Counted from the stretch's first letter, positions 1 through 9,676 are shown. The stretch is 53,144 nucleotides of DNA from an uncultured Bacteroidota bacterium (GCA_902604715.1 CACLAD010000007.1:1-53144), one strand, 5' to 3'. Program-made: numbers and translations. Notes: generated from the sequence alone by a model not told the origin.

Positions 1-5
1 ATAAT

Positions 6-1601
6 ATGAATTTGATAATAAAATTTTTAATGATTAGCTCACTTTTACTATTTACTAGAAATAGTGGTATTGATTACGCTGAAACCAAAAGTGATAGAAA
101 TAAAAAACCAAATATTATTTTTATTCTTTCTGATGACCACACAACAAACGCAATATCGGCATATGGTAGTATTTATAAGGAAATTGCACCTACCCCAAAT
201 ATTGATAGAATTGCAAAAGAAGGTGCAATATTAAAAAATACATTTGCAACTAATTCAATTTGTGGACCAAGTCGCGCATCGATTCTAACAGGGACTTACA
301 GCCATATTCATGGTTATAATAAAAATTATAAAGGTGGTGTTTTTGATAATAGTCTTTGGACATTTCCAAAAGAACTTCAAAAAAACGGATATAACACAGC
401 ACTAGTTGGGAAATGGCATCTTGCCTCGGAGCCAACTGGTTTTGATTATTATAAATATCATGATAATCTAGGTCAACAAGGATTTTATTGGGATCCCATA
501 TACAATGAAAATGGTAAAAAAGTAAAAGAAAAAGGTTATGCTACAAATTTAACAACAGACTATGCTTTAAATTGGCTTGACTCAAGAAATGAAGAAGAAC
601 CATTTTGCTTATTACTTCAGTTCAAGGCTCCACATAGAGAATGGGCGCCTGATAAAAAATATGAAGACCTTTGGGAAGATGTTGATCTAGCATATCCAGA
701 AACATATAATGACGATTATAGTTCTAGAGAACTAACAGCTGGAAACACTGAAATGACAGTAGATTATTTTTCAAGAAGAGATATGAAATTAGCCCCCCCT
801 GACTCTCTATCTAATAAAGAAAAAAGACAATGGTTATTTTATGGTTTTAAAAGGAACGAAACAGTTTTGTTAGACTCGACCCTCTCTTATGAGAAAAATA
901 GGAATATGAAGTTTCAAAAATATATTAAAGACTATTTGGCCACTGTTAGGTCTGTTGATGATAATATAGGAAGAGTATTAAATTATTTAAAAGAAAATGA
1001 TTTAGAGGAAAACACGATTGTAATATATACTTCTGATCAGGGATTTTTCATTGGTGAGCATGGATGGTTTGATAAGAGATTCATGTATGAAGAATCTAGT
1101 AGAATGCCATTTGTAATCAGATATCCAGGGAAAATTAAACCAAAAACTGTTAACAAAGATATCATTACAAATATTGATTTTGCCCCTACATTACTAGAAA
1201 TGGCAAACATAAAAATCCCCTCTAGTGTTCAAGGAAAAAGTTTTTTAAGGAATTTAACAACAAATAAATCAAAAAAATGGAGGCAATCAATGTATTACCA
1301 TTACTATGAATACCCTTATTATCATCACGTTCAACCTCATTATGGAATAAGAACTGATAAGTATAAATTAATTCATTTTTACTATGATATTGATCAATGG
1401 GAGTTGTATGATTTACACAATGATCCTAATGAGCTTAACAATTTAATTGGTAATGATAAATACGCTGGTATACTTTCTGACTTAAAATCCGACTTGTACA
1501 ATCTCAAGGAGATTTATGGTAATAATTTATCATTGGAGGAATTAAGATTTATCTCCGATAATGATTTTGGTGGATTAGAATCAAACAAGGGCAAAAAATG
1601 A
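6..1601 (+). CDS. Secreted family S1 (formylglycine) sulfatase
   Basis: A 531-residue arylsulfatase-type enzyme that hydrolyses sulfate esters, probably on a polysaccharide. A hydrophobic N-terminus (residues 3-16) looks like a signal peptide, so it should act outside the cytoplasm. The metal-binding start ILSDDH has Asp43 and Asp44. The active-site signature CGPSR has Cys86, which needs conversion to formylglycine by a maturase not seen here. Further core motifs are GKWHL (135-139) and SDQG (343-346) with His352. Length is normal for the family. The stop lies 16 bases before galactokinase, which suggests co-transcription and a sulfated-galactan substrate, but that is inference; the S1 subfamily cannot be fixed by eye. 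Confidence 0.93.
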   Translation: MNLIIKFLMISSLLLFTRNSGIDYAETKSDRNKKPNIIFILSDDHTTNAISAYGSIYKEIAPTPNIDRIAKEGAILKNTFATNSICGPSRASILTGTYSHIHGYNKNYKGGVFDNSLWTFPKELQKNGYNTALVGKWHLASEPTGFDYYKYHDNLGQQGFYWDPIYNENGKKVKEKGYATNLTTDYALNWLDSRNEEEPFCLLLQFKAPHREWAPDKKYEDLWEDVDLAYPETYNDDYSSRELTAGNTEMTVDYFSRRDMKLAPPDSLSNKEKRQWLFYGFKRNETVLLDSTLSYEKNRNMKFQKYIKDYLATVRSVDDNIGRVLNYLKENDLEENTIVIYTSDQGFFIGEHGWFDKRFMYEESSRMPFVIRYPGKIKPKTVNKDIITNIDFAPTLLEMANIKIPSSVQGKSFLRNLTTNKSKKWRQSMYYHYYEYPYYHHVQPHYGIRTDKYKLIHFYYDIDQWELYDLHNDPNELNNLIGNDKYAGILSDLKSDLYNLKEIYGNNLSLEELRFISDNDFGGLESNKGKK

Positions 1602-1617
1602 AAATTTTAGTCATAGT

Positions 1618-2724
1618 TTGAAAATAAAAGTTAAATCACCTGGAAGAGTTAATTTAATTGGTGAACACACCGACTACAATGGAGGATACGTTCTTCCATG
1701 CGCTTTAGACTTAACAATCGATTTTCTTTTTGAAAAAAAATTATCTGTATCATATGTTGAAAGCGATTTAGGATATAGCATGTCTTTTGATGTTAACAGT
1801 GCATTTAAAAAAAGTAATAATCATTGGGAAAATTATGTCCTTGGCAGTGTCAATGAGCTAAAGCAAATTAAAGCTAAATTGAATAATTTTTCGTGTTCGA
1901 TAAAATCAACATTGCCATCGGGAGCTGGAATTAGCTCCTCCTCTGCCCTTGTTTGTGGTTTAATTAAGGGGTTAAGTGAATTAAATGAAATTAAACTAGA
2001 AAATTTAGATATAATAAATCTCAGTAGAAATGTAGAGCACAAATATATTGGGCTATTGGGAGGAATTATGGACCAGTATACAATTTTGAATGCAAAGAAA
2101 AATACAGCAATTTTGCTAAATTGTGAAAAGCTTGATTCAAAATTCATAAAACTAGAATTTAAAGAGTATAAACTACTCTTGCTAAATACAAACGTACAGC
2201 ATAATTTAGCTAACTCAGAGTATAATCAAAGAGTTAGTGAATGTAAGGAATCAATGCAAATAATTAACAGATTGTGTAAAAAGAACTATACTAATTTATC
2301 TCAGGTAAATAGACTTGATTTGAGCTCATCTAAAGAAAAACTTGGTGAAACTCTTTACAAAAGAGTCTCATACGTATTAAATGAAAACCAAAGAGTAATT
2401 AATTCAGTAGAATTTTTAAAAAATAATAAACTTAAAGAATTTGGCCGACTCTTATATGAATCACATTTTGGTCTTAAAAATGATTATGAAGTTAGCTGTA
2501 AAGAATTGGACTTCTTAGTAGAATATTCCATGAATTATAATCAAATATTAGGTTCAAGAATGATGGGGGGTGGTTTTGGAGGTTGTACACTAAGCCTAAT
2601 AAAAGATAGCCTGATTGATAAGTTCATTAAAGAGGTAAAACAAGAATATTTTTCAAAATTTAAGAGGAAATTAAATCCAATTATCGCAAATTTGAACCAT
2701 GGAATAAAAATGAGTTTAATTTAA
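1618..2724 (+). CDS. galK: Galactokinase (GHMP kinase), TTG start
   Basis: Phosphorylates galactose to galactose 1-phosphate, the first step of the Leloir pathway, in the cytoplasm. All three GHMP motifs are visible: GRVNLIGEHTDYNGGY (residues 9-24), the ATP loop LPSGAGISSSSA (99-110) and GGGFGG (317-322). Asp152 in GGIMDQ is the likely catalytic base. At 368 residues it is slightly short because only about eight residues precede the first motif, as in archaeal galactokinases. No ATG fits, so TTG at 1618 is taken as the start. An ATG at 1598 opens a different frame and stops after seven codons. Co-directional with the sulfatase upstream. Confidence 0.93.
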   Translation: MKIKVKSPGRVNLIGEHTDYNGGYVLPCALDLTIDFLFEKKLSVSYVESDLGYSMSFDVNSAFKKSNNHWENYVLGSVNELKQIKAKLNNFSCSIKSTLPSGAGISSSSALVCGLIKGLSELNEIKLENLDIINLSRNVEHKYIGLLGGIMDQYTILNAKKNTAILLNCEKLDSKFIKLEFKEYKLLLLNTNVQHNLANSEYNQRVSECKESMQIINRLCKKNYTNLSQVNRLDLSSSKEKLGETLYKRVSYVLNENQRVINSVEFLKNNKLKEFGRLLYESHFGLKNDYEVSCKELDFLVEYSMNYNQILGSRMMGGGFGGCTLSLIKDSLIDKFIKEVKQEYFSKFKRKLNPIIANLNHGIKMSLI

Positions 2725-2732
2725 ATAAAGTT

Positions 2733-3464
2733 ATGTCAAAAACGGTTAGTGAAGCAATTGAATATAGAAGATCTGTAAGAAAGTATCTTAATGAGGAACT
2801 GGATGAGGAAAAGGTAAAAGACTGTATCAGAAATGCAACATTAGCTCCTAATAGTAGCAATATGCAATTATGGGAGTTTTATCATGTAACTGATAATGAA
2901 ACATTAAAAAAAATATCAAAAGCATGTTTTGATCAAAATGCTGCTAAAACTGCAATTAATATGGTTGTATTTGTTGCAAGAAGAGACAAGTGGAGAGAAA
3001 GAGCAAAATATAATTTGGATTTCTTGGAGAATATGTTTGACAAACAAGAAAAAAAAGGTGTTGATGTTGACAGAAGAAGAAAAGTTTCAAGAAGATACTA
3101 TAAAAAATTAATGCCTACAATTTATACTGACTTTCTAGGAATTGTTGGGTATTATAAGAAATTATTATCATTTTTTATCGGTTTATTTAGACCGATTTAC
3201 AGGGAAGTATTATTTTCAGATGTGAGAATTATCACTCACAAGAGTGTAGCATTAGCTGCTGAAAACTTTATGCTAAGCATGGCAGAAATTGGATATGACA
3301 CATGTCCAATGGAAGGGTCTGACACCTGTAGAGTAAAAAAAATACTTAATTTACCCTCAAAAGCTGAAATTACTATGATAATTGGTTGTGGTATACGGGC
3401 AGAAAATGGTGTTTATACAGAAAGATTTAGGGTGCCATTTGAAAAAGTCTATAAAAAAATTTAA
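2733..3464 (+). CDS. Nitroreductase-family flavoprotein
   Basis: A 243-residue member of the FMN-dependent nitroreductase family. The N-terminus carries the RRSVRKY signature (about residues 12-18) that helps bind the flavin phosphate, followed by LAPNSSNMQLWEF, typical of the dimer and flavin-contact region. The C-terminal part (MAEIGYDTCPMEG and MIIGCG) also fits. A basic, hydrophobic insert around residues 95-155 makes it longer than minimal members. It starts eight bases after galK and is followed closely by the M28 peptidase, so it probably belongs to the same transcript. The electron acceptor cannot be predicted; it need not be related to sugar use. Confidence 0.85.
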   Translation: MSKTVSEAIEYRRSVRKYLNEELDEEKVKDCIRNATLAPNSSNMQLWEFYHVTDNETLKKISKACFDQNAAKTAINMVVFVARRDKWRERAKYNLDFLENMFDKQEKKGVDVDRRRKVSRRYYKKLMPTIYTDFLGIVGYYKKLLSFFIGLFRPIYREVLFSDVRIITHKSVALAAENFMLSMAEIGYDTCPMEGSDTCRVKKILNLPSKAEITMIIGCGIRAENGVYTERFRVPFEKVYKKI

Positions 3465-3474
3465 AACAAGAAAT

Positions 3475-4971
3475 ATGAAATCAAAATTAGTATTTTCAAT
3501 CGCACTTATTACATGTGTAATTTTTTCATATGCTCAGGATAAAGTTTTAATGGATGCCTCAAACTCCATTAGGATTGATGAGTTAAAGGAAAAAATGTAT
3601 ACATATTCTTCTGATGAATTCGAAGGAAAAGATACACCTAGTAGAGGTCAAGAGTTGGCTGTTGCCTATTTAGCTAATCATTATAAAAATTTAAAAATCC
3701 CTTCGGTTAAAAAAAATAGCTATTTTCAACCTGTACCATTGCAATTTGAAAGTAAACCAAAAATAAGTTTAAATATTTCTGATAAGGATTTTAAGTATTA
3801 TGATGATTATATTTCATACAAAAATGGCCCTGATAAAAGCTATAAAGATGAGGATATAATCTATGCTGGATTTGGCATTGAGGACAATAAATACAGTGAT
3901 TACAAAAATTTAGATGTAAATGGTAAGATTGTTATTGTTATTGGTGGCGAGCCAAAAAATAAGAATGACGAGTTTTTTATAAATGGAAAACAAAAATCAA
4001 AATGGTCAAATATTAGACAAGAAATAAATCTTAAGTCAGAAATTGCTAAAAGTAAAGGTGCATTAGCGCTCATAATAGTTGACGAATATCTACACAGAAG
4101 ATATTCTTACCGCTTTAGATATAGTGATAGCGAAAAAGGCCGAAAGAGAATGGAATTAGGTAATGAGGAGTCTAATAATTTTCAAGTTTTACTTTTTTCA
4201 GAAAAACATAAAGAATTTTTATCAAATGAGAATTTAAAGCTAAATATGAACTTCAAGAAAGATGTTCAGACTTTTAGCGCTGATAATGTTGCAGCAATAA
4301 TTAGAGGAATTGAATTTCCTGATGAATATGTAATATTGACGGCACATCTTGACCATGTGGGAATTCAAAATGGGGAAATTTATAATGGTGCTGACGACAA
4401 CGGATCAGGTACTGTTGCATTACTTGAAATTGCTGAAGCTTTTGCTTTAGCTAAAGAACAAGGCTATTCACCTAAAAGGTCAGTTGTTTTCTTACATGTG
4501 ACTGCTGAGGAGAGAGGTTTACTGGGGTCTGAATATTATGCAGATTACGATCCACTTGTACCAATCAATAATACAATTGCCAATTTAAATATGGATATGA
4601 TGGGAAGAGCCGATCCCAATAGAGGAATAAAAAATCTCAATTATGTATATGTTATTGGATCAGATATTCTTTCAGATGATTTGCACAAAATAAATTTAGA
4701 GGCAAACGAAAAATATGCATTTTTAGAACTTGATTTTAGATATAATGATATTAATGACCCAAATCAGTTTTATTACAGGTCAGATCATTATCACTTTGTA
4801 AAAAATAATATTCCTTCAATATTTTACTTCAGTGGAGTTCATGAAGATTATCATAAACCAACTGATACCGCTGAAAAAATCTTATATGAACCATATAAAA
4901 GAAGAGTTAAGTTGATTTTTCATACTGCATGGGGCCTAGCTAATTCAAAGGATAAAATAAAATTAAAATAA
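3475..4971 (+). CDS. Secreted M28-family zinc aminopeptidase with PA-like domain
   Basis: A 498-residue secreted metallopeptidase. I start it at ATG 3475, giving a clean signal peptide (MKSKLVFSIALITCVIFSYA, then Q21); an earlier in-frame start would overlap the nitroreductase by 83 bases and bury the signal peptide. Residues about 125-270 resemble a protease-associated insert. The M28 zinc ligands are visible: HLDH (291-294), Asp307 in GADDNGSG, the Glu345-Glu346 pair, Asp374 in NMDMMGR and His460 in DYHKPTDT. It probably trims amino acids from peptides outside the inner membrane. It ends one base before a strong terminator. Confidence 0.9.
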   Translation: MKSKLVFSIALITCVIFSYAQDKVLMDASNSIRIDELKEKMYTYSSDEFEGKDTPSRGQELAVAYLANHYKNLKIPSVKKNSYFQPVPLQFESKPKISLNISDKDFKYYDDYISYKNGPDKSYKDEDIIYAGFGIEDNKYSDYKNLDVNGKIVIVIGGEPKNKNDEFFINGKQKSKWSNIRQEINLKSEIAKSKGALALIIVDEYLHRRYSYRFRYSDSEKGRKRMELGNEESNNFQVLLFSEKHKEFLSNENLKLNMNFKKDVQTFSADNVAAIIRGIEFPDEYVILTAHLDHVGIQNGEIYNGADDNGSGTVALLEIAEAFALAKEQGYSPKRSVVFLHVTAEERGLLGSEYYADYDPLVPINNTIANLNMDMMGRADPNRGIKNLNYVYVIGSDILSDDLHKINLEANEKYAFLELDFRYNDINDPNQFYYRSDHYHFVKNNIPSIFYFSGVHEDYHKPTDTAEKILYEPYKRRVKLIFHTAWGLANSKDKIKLK

Positions 4972-4999
4972 AAAAAACCCTCATTAATGAGGGTTTTTT
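4972..4999. terminator. Bidirectional intrinsic terminator
   Basis: A perfect inverted repeat, CCCTCA-TTAA-TGAGGG, is flanked by six A on one side and six T on the other. It can therefore end transcription both of the M28 peptidase gene from the left and of the lipoprotein gene on the opposite strand from the right. Confidence 0.92.
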
Positions 5000-5016
5000 G
5001 TTAAATCAAAAAAGTT

Positions 5017-5538
5017 TTATCGTTGATAGGTTCCAAGAATCTGACTAGGAATACTACTGACATCAAACCAATCTGCGAAATTATGAATTTTTCCATCTTC
5101 ATTAAATTGAGCTACACCCATCCACTTGTATGAAACTTCCACGCCTGTTTCAGGATCGTTAAATACCCAATTACCATATATTCTTAAACCATTGGGAGAA
5201 GCTGATACTTCTTCTGATGAATATAAACTACCACCATAATAAACATCCTCAGTAAATTTGATATTATCAAATGAACTTATGTAAAAATTTACGGCTGCGG
5301 TTAAATCTTCTTTTGATTTGTTGACATTCATTAGAGCCTCTGGGTTATTCCATTTTAGCGAATCTGCAAAAATACTCATAACTTTTTCTGGATCCTCAGA
5401 ACTAAAGCCACTTACAACACTTTTCCATGATTCAACATTTTTATTAAAAGTTGCAGTGTCTTCAGCGGAGGGAACGGTATTATTATCACAATTATATATT
5501 AATGATAACATTAAAATTGATAAGAAAATCTTTTTCAT
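5017..5538 (-). CDS. NTF2/SnoaL-like lipoprotein
   Basis: A 173-residue predicted lipoprotein. The signal sequence ends in LIYNC, with Cys17 as the lipidated residue, followed by an acidic, Asn-rich linker. The rest resembles the NTF2/SnoaL fold: a helix at about 33-47 (NKNVESWKSVVSGF), a DPEKVMSIFAD segment, WNNPEAL, and later strands containing GNWVFNDPETGVEVSYKW and NEDGKIHNFADWFD. Such proteins bind small hydrophobic ligands or act as isomerase-like scaffolds; no catalytic role can be assigned. It lies 40 bases downstream of the GH3 gene on the same strand and shares the terminator at 4972-4999. Confidence 0.75.
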   Translation of the reverse strand: MKKIFLSILMLSLIYNCDNNTVPSAEDTATFNKNVESWKSVVSGFSSEDPEKVMSIFADSLKWNNPEALMNVNKSKEDLTAAVNFYISSFDNIKFTEDVYYGGSLYSSEEVSASPNGLRIYGNWVFNDPETGVEVSYKWMGVAQFNEDGKIHNFADWFDVSSIPSQILGTYQR

Positions 5539-5578
5539 AAAATTTAATATTTGTTTTATTAATTAAATAAAGTTAATA

Positions 5579-7906
5579 TTAATCTTTTATATAAAATGTT
5601 TTTTCAACATTAAAGTTTATATTCTTAAGATCTTCATCCCTAGATGAATTACCCACAAGTATATCAAAATCACCCGCCTCAACGATATAATTCATCTCTG
5701 AATCATAGTAAGCAAAATCTGATTTATTTAATTCAAATAGAATTTCTTTTGATTCCCCTGGCTCCAAACTAACCCTCTGGTAGGCTTTTAATTCTTTTAC
5801 GGGTCTGGTTATACTGCTATGTTTATCAGAAATATAAAGCTGAACAACTTCATCACCAGAAATTTCACCAATATTTTTCACATTAACTGAAACACTCAAA
5901 ATATCTTTTTTAAACTTTGGGCTGTTTATTTTTGGCTTACTAATATTAAATTTTGTATAGCTGAGGCCAAATCCAAATGAATAAAGTGGTTTATTAGTTT
6001 GCATAGCATAATCTCTAAAATACATTGAGTGCTTATGATTATAAAACATCTTTAATTGACCAACTGTTCTTGCTACAGTAAGGGGTAACTTTCCACTTGG
6101 GTTTATTTTGCCAAATATAATTTCAGCAACAGCCAAACCACCAAAACTTCCAGGCTCCCAAGCTTCAATTATTGCATTTATATTTTCAGAAATCCATGGC
6201 TCTGAAATTGGTCTTCCATTCACATACACAACAATTACATTCTTTCCAGACTCCTTTAATTCCATTGCCAAATCCAATTGCTTTCCAGCTAAATCAAGTT
6301 CAGCTCTAGCTGTATTTTCTCCAGCTGTTTTTTGATTCCACTTATACCTCATTGAATTATCTCCAACTACAAGTACAACCATATCATATTCATTCGCAAC
6401 TTCAATTGTTTTATTGATATCTTTTTCTGAAATCCGCTTAATATTTTCATTGGAATCGTGGTAATCAACTAAATAACCCATTTCAGTACCAATTTTTTTA
6501 ATTCCCTCAAATACTGTATATACATTTTGATCAGGCTGAGCACTGTGCCAATCACCTAATATTGATTGGTTATTGGCATTAGGTCCAGTTACTAATATTC
6601 TATTTTTTGAATTTTTGGGGCTTCTTAATGGTAATACTTCTTTATTTTTTAACAAGACTATCCCCTGTCTGGCTAGTTTTAAAGCTGTTTCTGTGTGGTA
6701 CTGATTAAATATTTTTTCTGGAATTTCATCTTCATCTACAAATCTATTTTCAAATAGACCCAACTTAAATTTCGCCTCTAATATTTTTGAACATGCATAA
6801 TTAACTCTTTCTTCTGACAATTTACCTTCATTTACTAATTCAACGACTAATTCAGGGAAGTCTGGACCATGCATATGCATATCAATTCCGGCATCAACGG
6901 CAAGATATATCGCTTCTTTGAAATTTCTTGCAACTTTATGTAAAGTTTCTAATCTTTCAATATCTAACCAGTCACTGACATAAAAGCCATCAAATCCCCA
7001 TTCATTTCTAATAATATTAGACATTAATTTTTTGTTTGAATGAGATGGTACACCATTTACCTCATTATGAGCTGCCATAATCGAAAATACACCCGCATCA
7101 ACAGCGCTTTTATAGGGTGGCAGATATATCTCATTTAATGTTCTCTTAGAGATATCCATGGGAGATAAATTTAGGCCATTAATTGGCTCACTTCCAGCAA
7201 TTAGATGTTTTGCACACGCAATAACTTTATTAATTCCTGTATAATCTCCCTGTTGAAGTCCATTTATCATAGCAACACCCATTTGGGTTACCAGAAATGG
7301 ATCTTCACCAAAGGTTTCACCAACCCTACCCCATCTTGCATCTCTCATAACATCAACATTGGGTGTAAATGCCCAATGAGAACCCGTAGATCTCATTTCT
7401 AAAGCTGTCTGGACACCAACATCATGTGAATTATTTTCATCCCAAGTAGAAGCTATTGTTATTGGAGATGGATAAACAGTAGCACCTCTATACAGAGCAT
7501 TTCCATGTATTGCATCTATACCAATAAGTAATGGTATTTTCAACTTAGATTTATTCGCCAACTGTTGTAAATAGTTAGCTTCCTCAGCGGTAATTACATG
7601 TAAAAAAGAACCTATTTGTCCATTAATTATCATTTGCTTAACATCATCAGAAAACACACCTTTATAAAAACCTTGAGCATCACTTTTTTTCATATCCTCA
7701 GGTGATAAATCTTTTTCTGCTTTTTTCATATGCTCAAGTCCAACGAACTGATTCATTTGGCATGCTTTTTCAAAAAGAGTCATCCTACTCATTAAATCAT
7801 CAACTCTCACCTTGAACTCAAGATTAGAATCTAGATATGGGTAATAAGTATTTTGAGAAAAAATGAAAGATGAAGTAAGCAGTATAAGTATATGTATAAT
7901 TTTCAT
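5579..7906 (-). CDS. Secreted GH3 beta-glucosidase (BglX-like)
   Basis: A 775-residue glycoside hydrolase family 3 enzyme that releases terminal beta-linked glucose or a related sugar, probably in the periplasm. The start is set at ATG 7906, which gives a signal peptide ending FIFS-Q18; the upstream in-frame extension only encodes an FYFYFY repeat. Visible motifs are RWGRVGETFGEDP (191-203), KH (233-234) and the nucleophile Asp312 in YVSDW. The Glu in TAGEN of the second domain is a candidate acid/base. The C-terminal roughly 110 residues form the fibronectin III-like domain (SGDEVVQLYISD). A hairpin terminator lies only 23 bases upstream of the ATG. Confidence 0.94.
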   Translation of the reverse strand: MKIIHILILLTSSFIFSQNTYYPYLDSNLEFKVRVDDLMSRMTLFEKACQMNQFVGLEHMKKAEKDLSPEDMKKSDAQGFYKGVFSDDVKQMIINGQIGSFLHVITAEEANYLQQLANKSKLKIPLLIGIDAIHGNALYRGATVYPSPITIASTWDENNSHDVGVQTALEMRSTGSHWAFTPNVDVMRDARWGRVGETFGEDPFLVTQMGVAMINGLQQGDYTGINKVIACAKHLIAGSEPINGLNLSPMDISKRTLNEIYLPPYKSAVDAGVFSIMAAHNEVNGVPSHSNKKLMSNIIRNEWGFDGFYVSDWLDIERLETLHKVARNFKEAIYLAVDAGIDMHMHGPDFPELVVELVNEGKLSEERVNYACSKILEAKFKLGLFENRFVDEDEIPEKIFNQYHTETALKLARQGIVLLKNKEVLPLRSPKNSKNRILVTGPNANNQSILGDWHSAQPDQNVYTVFEGIKKIGTEMGYLVDYHDSNENIKRISEKDINKTIEVANEYDMVVLVVGDNSMRYKWNQKTAGENTARAELDLAGKQLDLAMELKESGKNVIVVYVNGRPISEPWISENINAIIEAWEPGSFGGLAVAEIIFGKINPSGKLPLTVARTVGQLKMFYNHKHSMYFRDYAMQTNKPLYSFGFGLSYTKFNISKPKINSPKFKKDILSVSVNVKNIGEISGDEVVQLYISDKHSSITRPVKELKAYQRVSLEPGESKEILFELNKSDFAYYDSEMNYIVEAGDFDILVGNSSRDEDLKNINFNVEKTFYIKD

Positions 7907-7910
7907 TTTA

Positions 7911-7934
7911 TAAAAATAAAAATAAAAATAAAAA
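7911..7934. repeat. Hexanucleotide tandem repeat, four TAAAAA units
   Basis: Four perfect copies of TAAAAA (TTTTTA on the minus strand) lie between the hairpin at 7930-7957 and the GH3 start codon at 7906. On the minus strand the units overlap to give three TATTTTTA octamers, each one base away from the Bacteroidetes -7 element TAnnTTTG. Confidence 0.85.
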
Positions 7935-7957
7935 ACCCTCAACAAAGAGGGTTTTTT
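7930..7957 (-). terminator. Intrinsic terminator after the Por-secreted protein gene
   Basis: On the minus strand the hairpin CCCTC-TTTGTT-GAGGG is bracketed by A6 and T6, a textbook intrinsic terminator. It lies 29 bases after the stop of the gene at 7987-9645 and only 23 bases before the GH3 start, so it may also act as an attenuator. Confidence 0.88.
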
Positions 7958-7986
7958 AATTACCTGTATTAATTTAGGATTTTAAA

Positions 7987-9645
7987 CTACTTAACTATTA
8001 GTTTGGATTTATGTTGTTGTCCATTTACATTAATTTCAACAATGTAGGTACCTTGATTCAAAGATGAAATATCAATTCTATTATCATCAGTTATTAAATC
8101 ATATACTTTTCTCCCCATTATATCAAAAATCTTAATGGCTTTTGTATAATTATAATCCATTTTAATATTTAAATACTGTTCCATTCTGTCAACAGGATTA
8201 GGGAATAAGCTAATTTCATTAATATTAAATTCATCTGTTGACAACTCATTATTTGAACCAATAACTAAATTCATCAGAGATGTATTATCACCAACATAAT
8301 TATAATAATCACACGTTGAATCAATCCAGGGACCAGTCTGAACAGCAGGATAAGGATAATTAGTAGCATCTTGAGGTAGAACGGTAAAATCAGATAAATT
8401 ACCAGCAATGAATTTTCTAACACCACCTTCAAAACCGGTTGAGGCCTCATCACCAGGACCCATCCAAACCTGAACAATTATATCATCATTGGCAGAAACT
8501 TCGACACCATTTCCATTCAAGTTCCCAAATCCGGGTAAAAACTCCAAAGGAACAGTTATCACAGTTTGATGATCTTCAGGGGTTATCTCAAAATTTAATT
8601 TAAATGCAATCTGCTCCCAGTAAGCTTGATTTTGTCCTACATTACTTGTGCCTACTCCACCATTAGTTTGTCTGTACAAGAAAATATTTTGATATGCTGT
8701 TCCTGTATAATCTGTAACTGGTAAATCAGGGTTATAATTACCCTCAGCATCAGTATACCATATACCCAGTTCAACAGCACCAATAGTAACAGTTCCCTCA
8801 TATCCAAAATCAGCAGGTATATAACTTCTTGTGTAAATTTGCGCTCCCACAGTTGTAACTGCATCGGAATCTGCATTTTGAGAAATGATTGAATAGCCTA
8901 CTTCATAGAACCAAGTGCCTTGATTTACCCATTGAGTTGATATTTCATCTCCAGTATTTGCCTCAAATGTAAATTCCTCTGAATAACCATTAGCCAAACT
9001 AATATCATCGAGCACAACTGAACCATTCACAAGAACATCCAAAACAGTCTCGTTTCCAACTCCACCTCCTACCCAGCCATCGCCGTAAGAATCAGTTATT
9101 GTAATTATATAAGGACCGTCCGTCTGAGCAGTAAAAGTCGTTTCTGGACATGAGAAACCAGGATCAGTATTTACACCTACAAAAATAAAATCATAAGCTG
9201 CCTCTGTTGATTCACATATTTGTGAAGGCTCATGAGTTATTTCCTGTGAAGAATTGTGAGATAAAGTATTTTCAGCTGAAAATTCTCCAGCCTGCATGTC
9301 AGTATACCAAAGGTCTGGCCCATCATTTCCATTATCATTCCAGTCGCTAACAGATCCGTCATTGCAAACCCCTCTATTTGTGAAATAATAAGGTGTTCCT
9401 GGCATTAACCCAGGGATGGTATGCGGAAAACCTGAAAATGTGTACGTCTCTGCTGTACCGTCTCCGGGTGTAAAAGTTTCGTAAGCTTTGTATTCGATTT
9501 CATAATAGTCAATTTGACTATTATTATTCCCATTAATAAATACAAAATCTTCACCAGTCTCAAACCAAAAAATATCAGGATTTGGACATTGAGAATAAAT
9601 ATTTGTAGATAATAAAATAAGCACTAAAAAGTAGAATTGTTTCAT
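7987..9645 (-). CDS. Por (type IX) secretion substrate with Fn3-like N-terminus
   Basis: A 552-residue exported protein of unknown function. It begins with a signal peptide (MKQFYFLVLILLSTNIYS, then Q). Residues about 20-115 look like a fibronectin III module (YYEIEYKAY and GLMPGTPYYF). A middle section holds the DSYGDGWVGGG motif common in Bacteroidetes secreted proteins. The last 80 residues form a type A Por sorting domain: ISLFPNPVD, then IKIFDIMGRKVYD, then GTYIVEIN and the KLIVK end. It should cross the outer membrane by T9SS and be anchored or released there. No catalytic domain is recognised; adhesion or substrate binding is a guess. Confidence 0.85.
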   Translation of the reverse strand: MKQFYFLVLILLSTNIYSQCPNPDIFWFETGEDFVFINGNNNSQIDYYEIEYKAYETFTPGDGTAETYTFSGFPHTIPGLMPGTPYYFTNRGVCNDGSVSDWNDNGNDGPDLWYTDMQAGEFSAENTLSHNSSQEITHEPSQICESTEAAYDFIFVGVNTDPGFSCPETTFTAQTDGPYIITITDSYGDGWVGGGVGNETVLDVLVNGSVVLDDISLANGYSEEFTFEANTGDEISTQWVNQGTWFYEVGYSIISQNADSDAVTTVGAQIYTRSYIPADFGYEGTVTIGAVELGIWYTDAEGNYNPDLPVTDYTGTAYQNIFLYRQTNGGVGTSNVGQNQAYWEQIAFKLNFEITPEDHQTVITVPLEFLPGFGNLNGNGVEVSANDDIIVQVWMGPGDEASTGFEGGVRKFIAGNLSDFTVLPQDATNYPYPAVQTGPWIDSTCDYYNYVGDNTSLMNLVIGSNNELSTDEFNINEISLFPNPVDRMEQYLNIKMDYNYTKAIKIFDIMGRKVYDLITDDNRIDISSLNQGTYIVEINVNGQQHKSKLIVK

Positions 9646-9676
9646 AATTATTTATTTATCATGATAATTTACCTAA

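Noticed and set aside
3382-3474. An earlier start for the M28 peptidase.
   Set aside because: It would overlap the nitroreductase by 83 bases and hide the obvious signal peptide beginning at 3475.
6-7945. A complete polysaccharide utilisation locus joining the sulfatase, galactokinase and GH3 genes.
   Set aside because: No SusC/SusD pair or sensor is present, and the GH3 gene is on the opposite strand beyond a two-way terminator.
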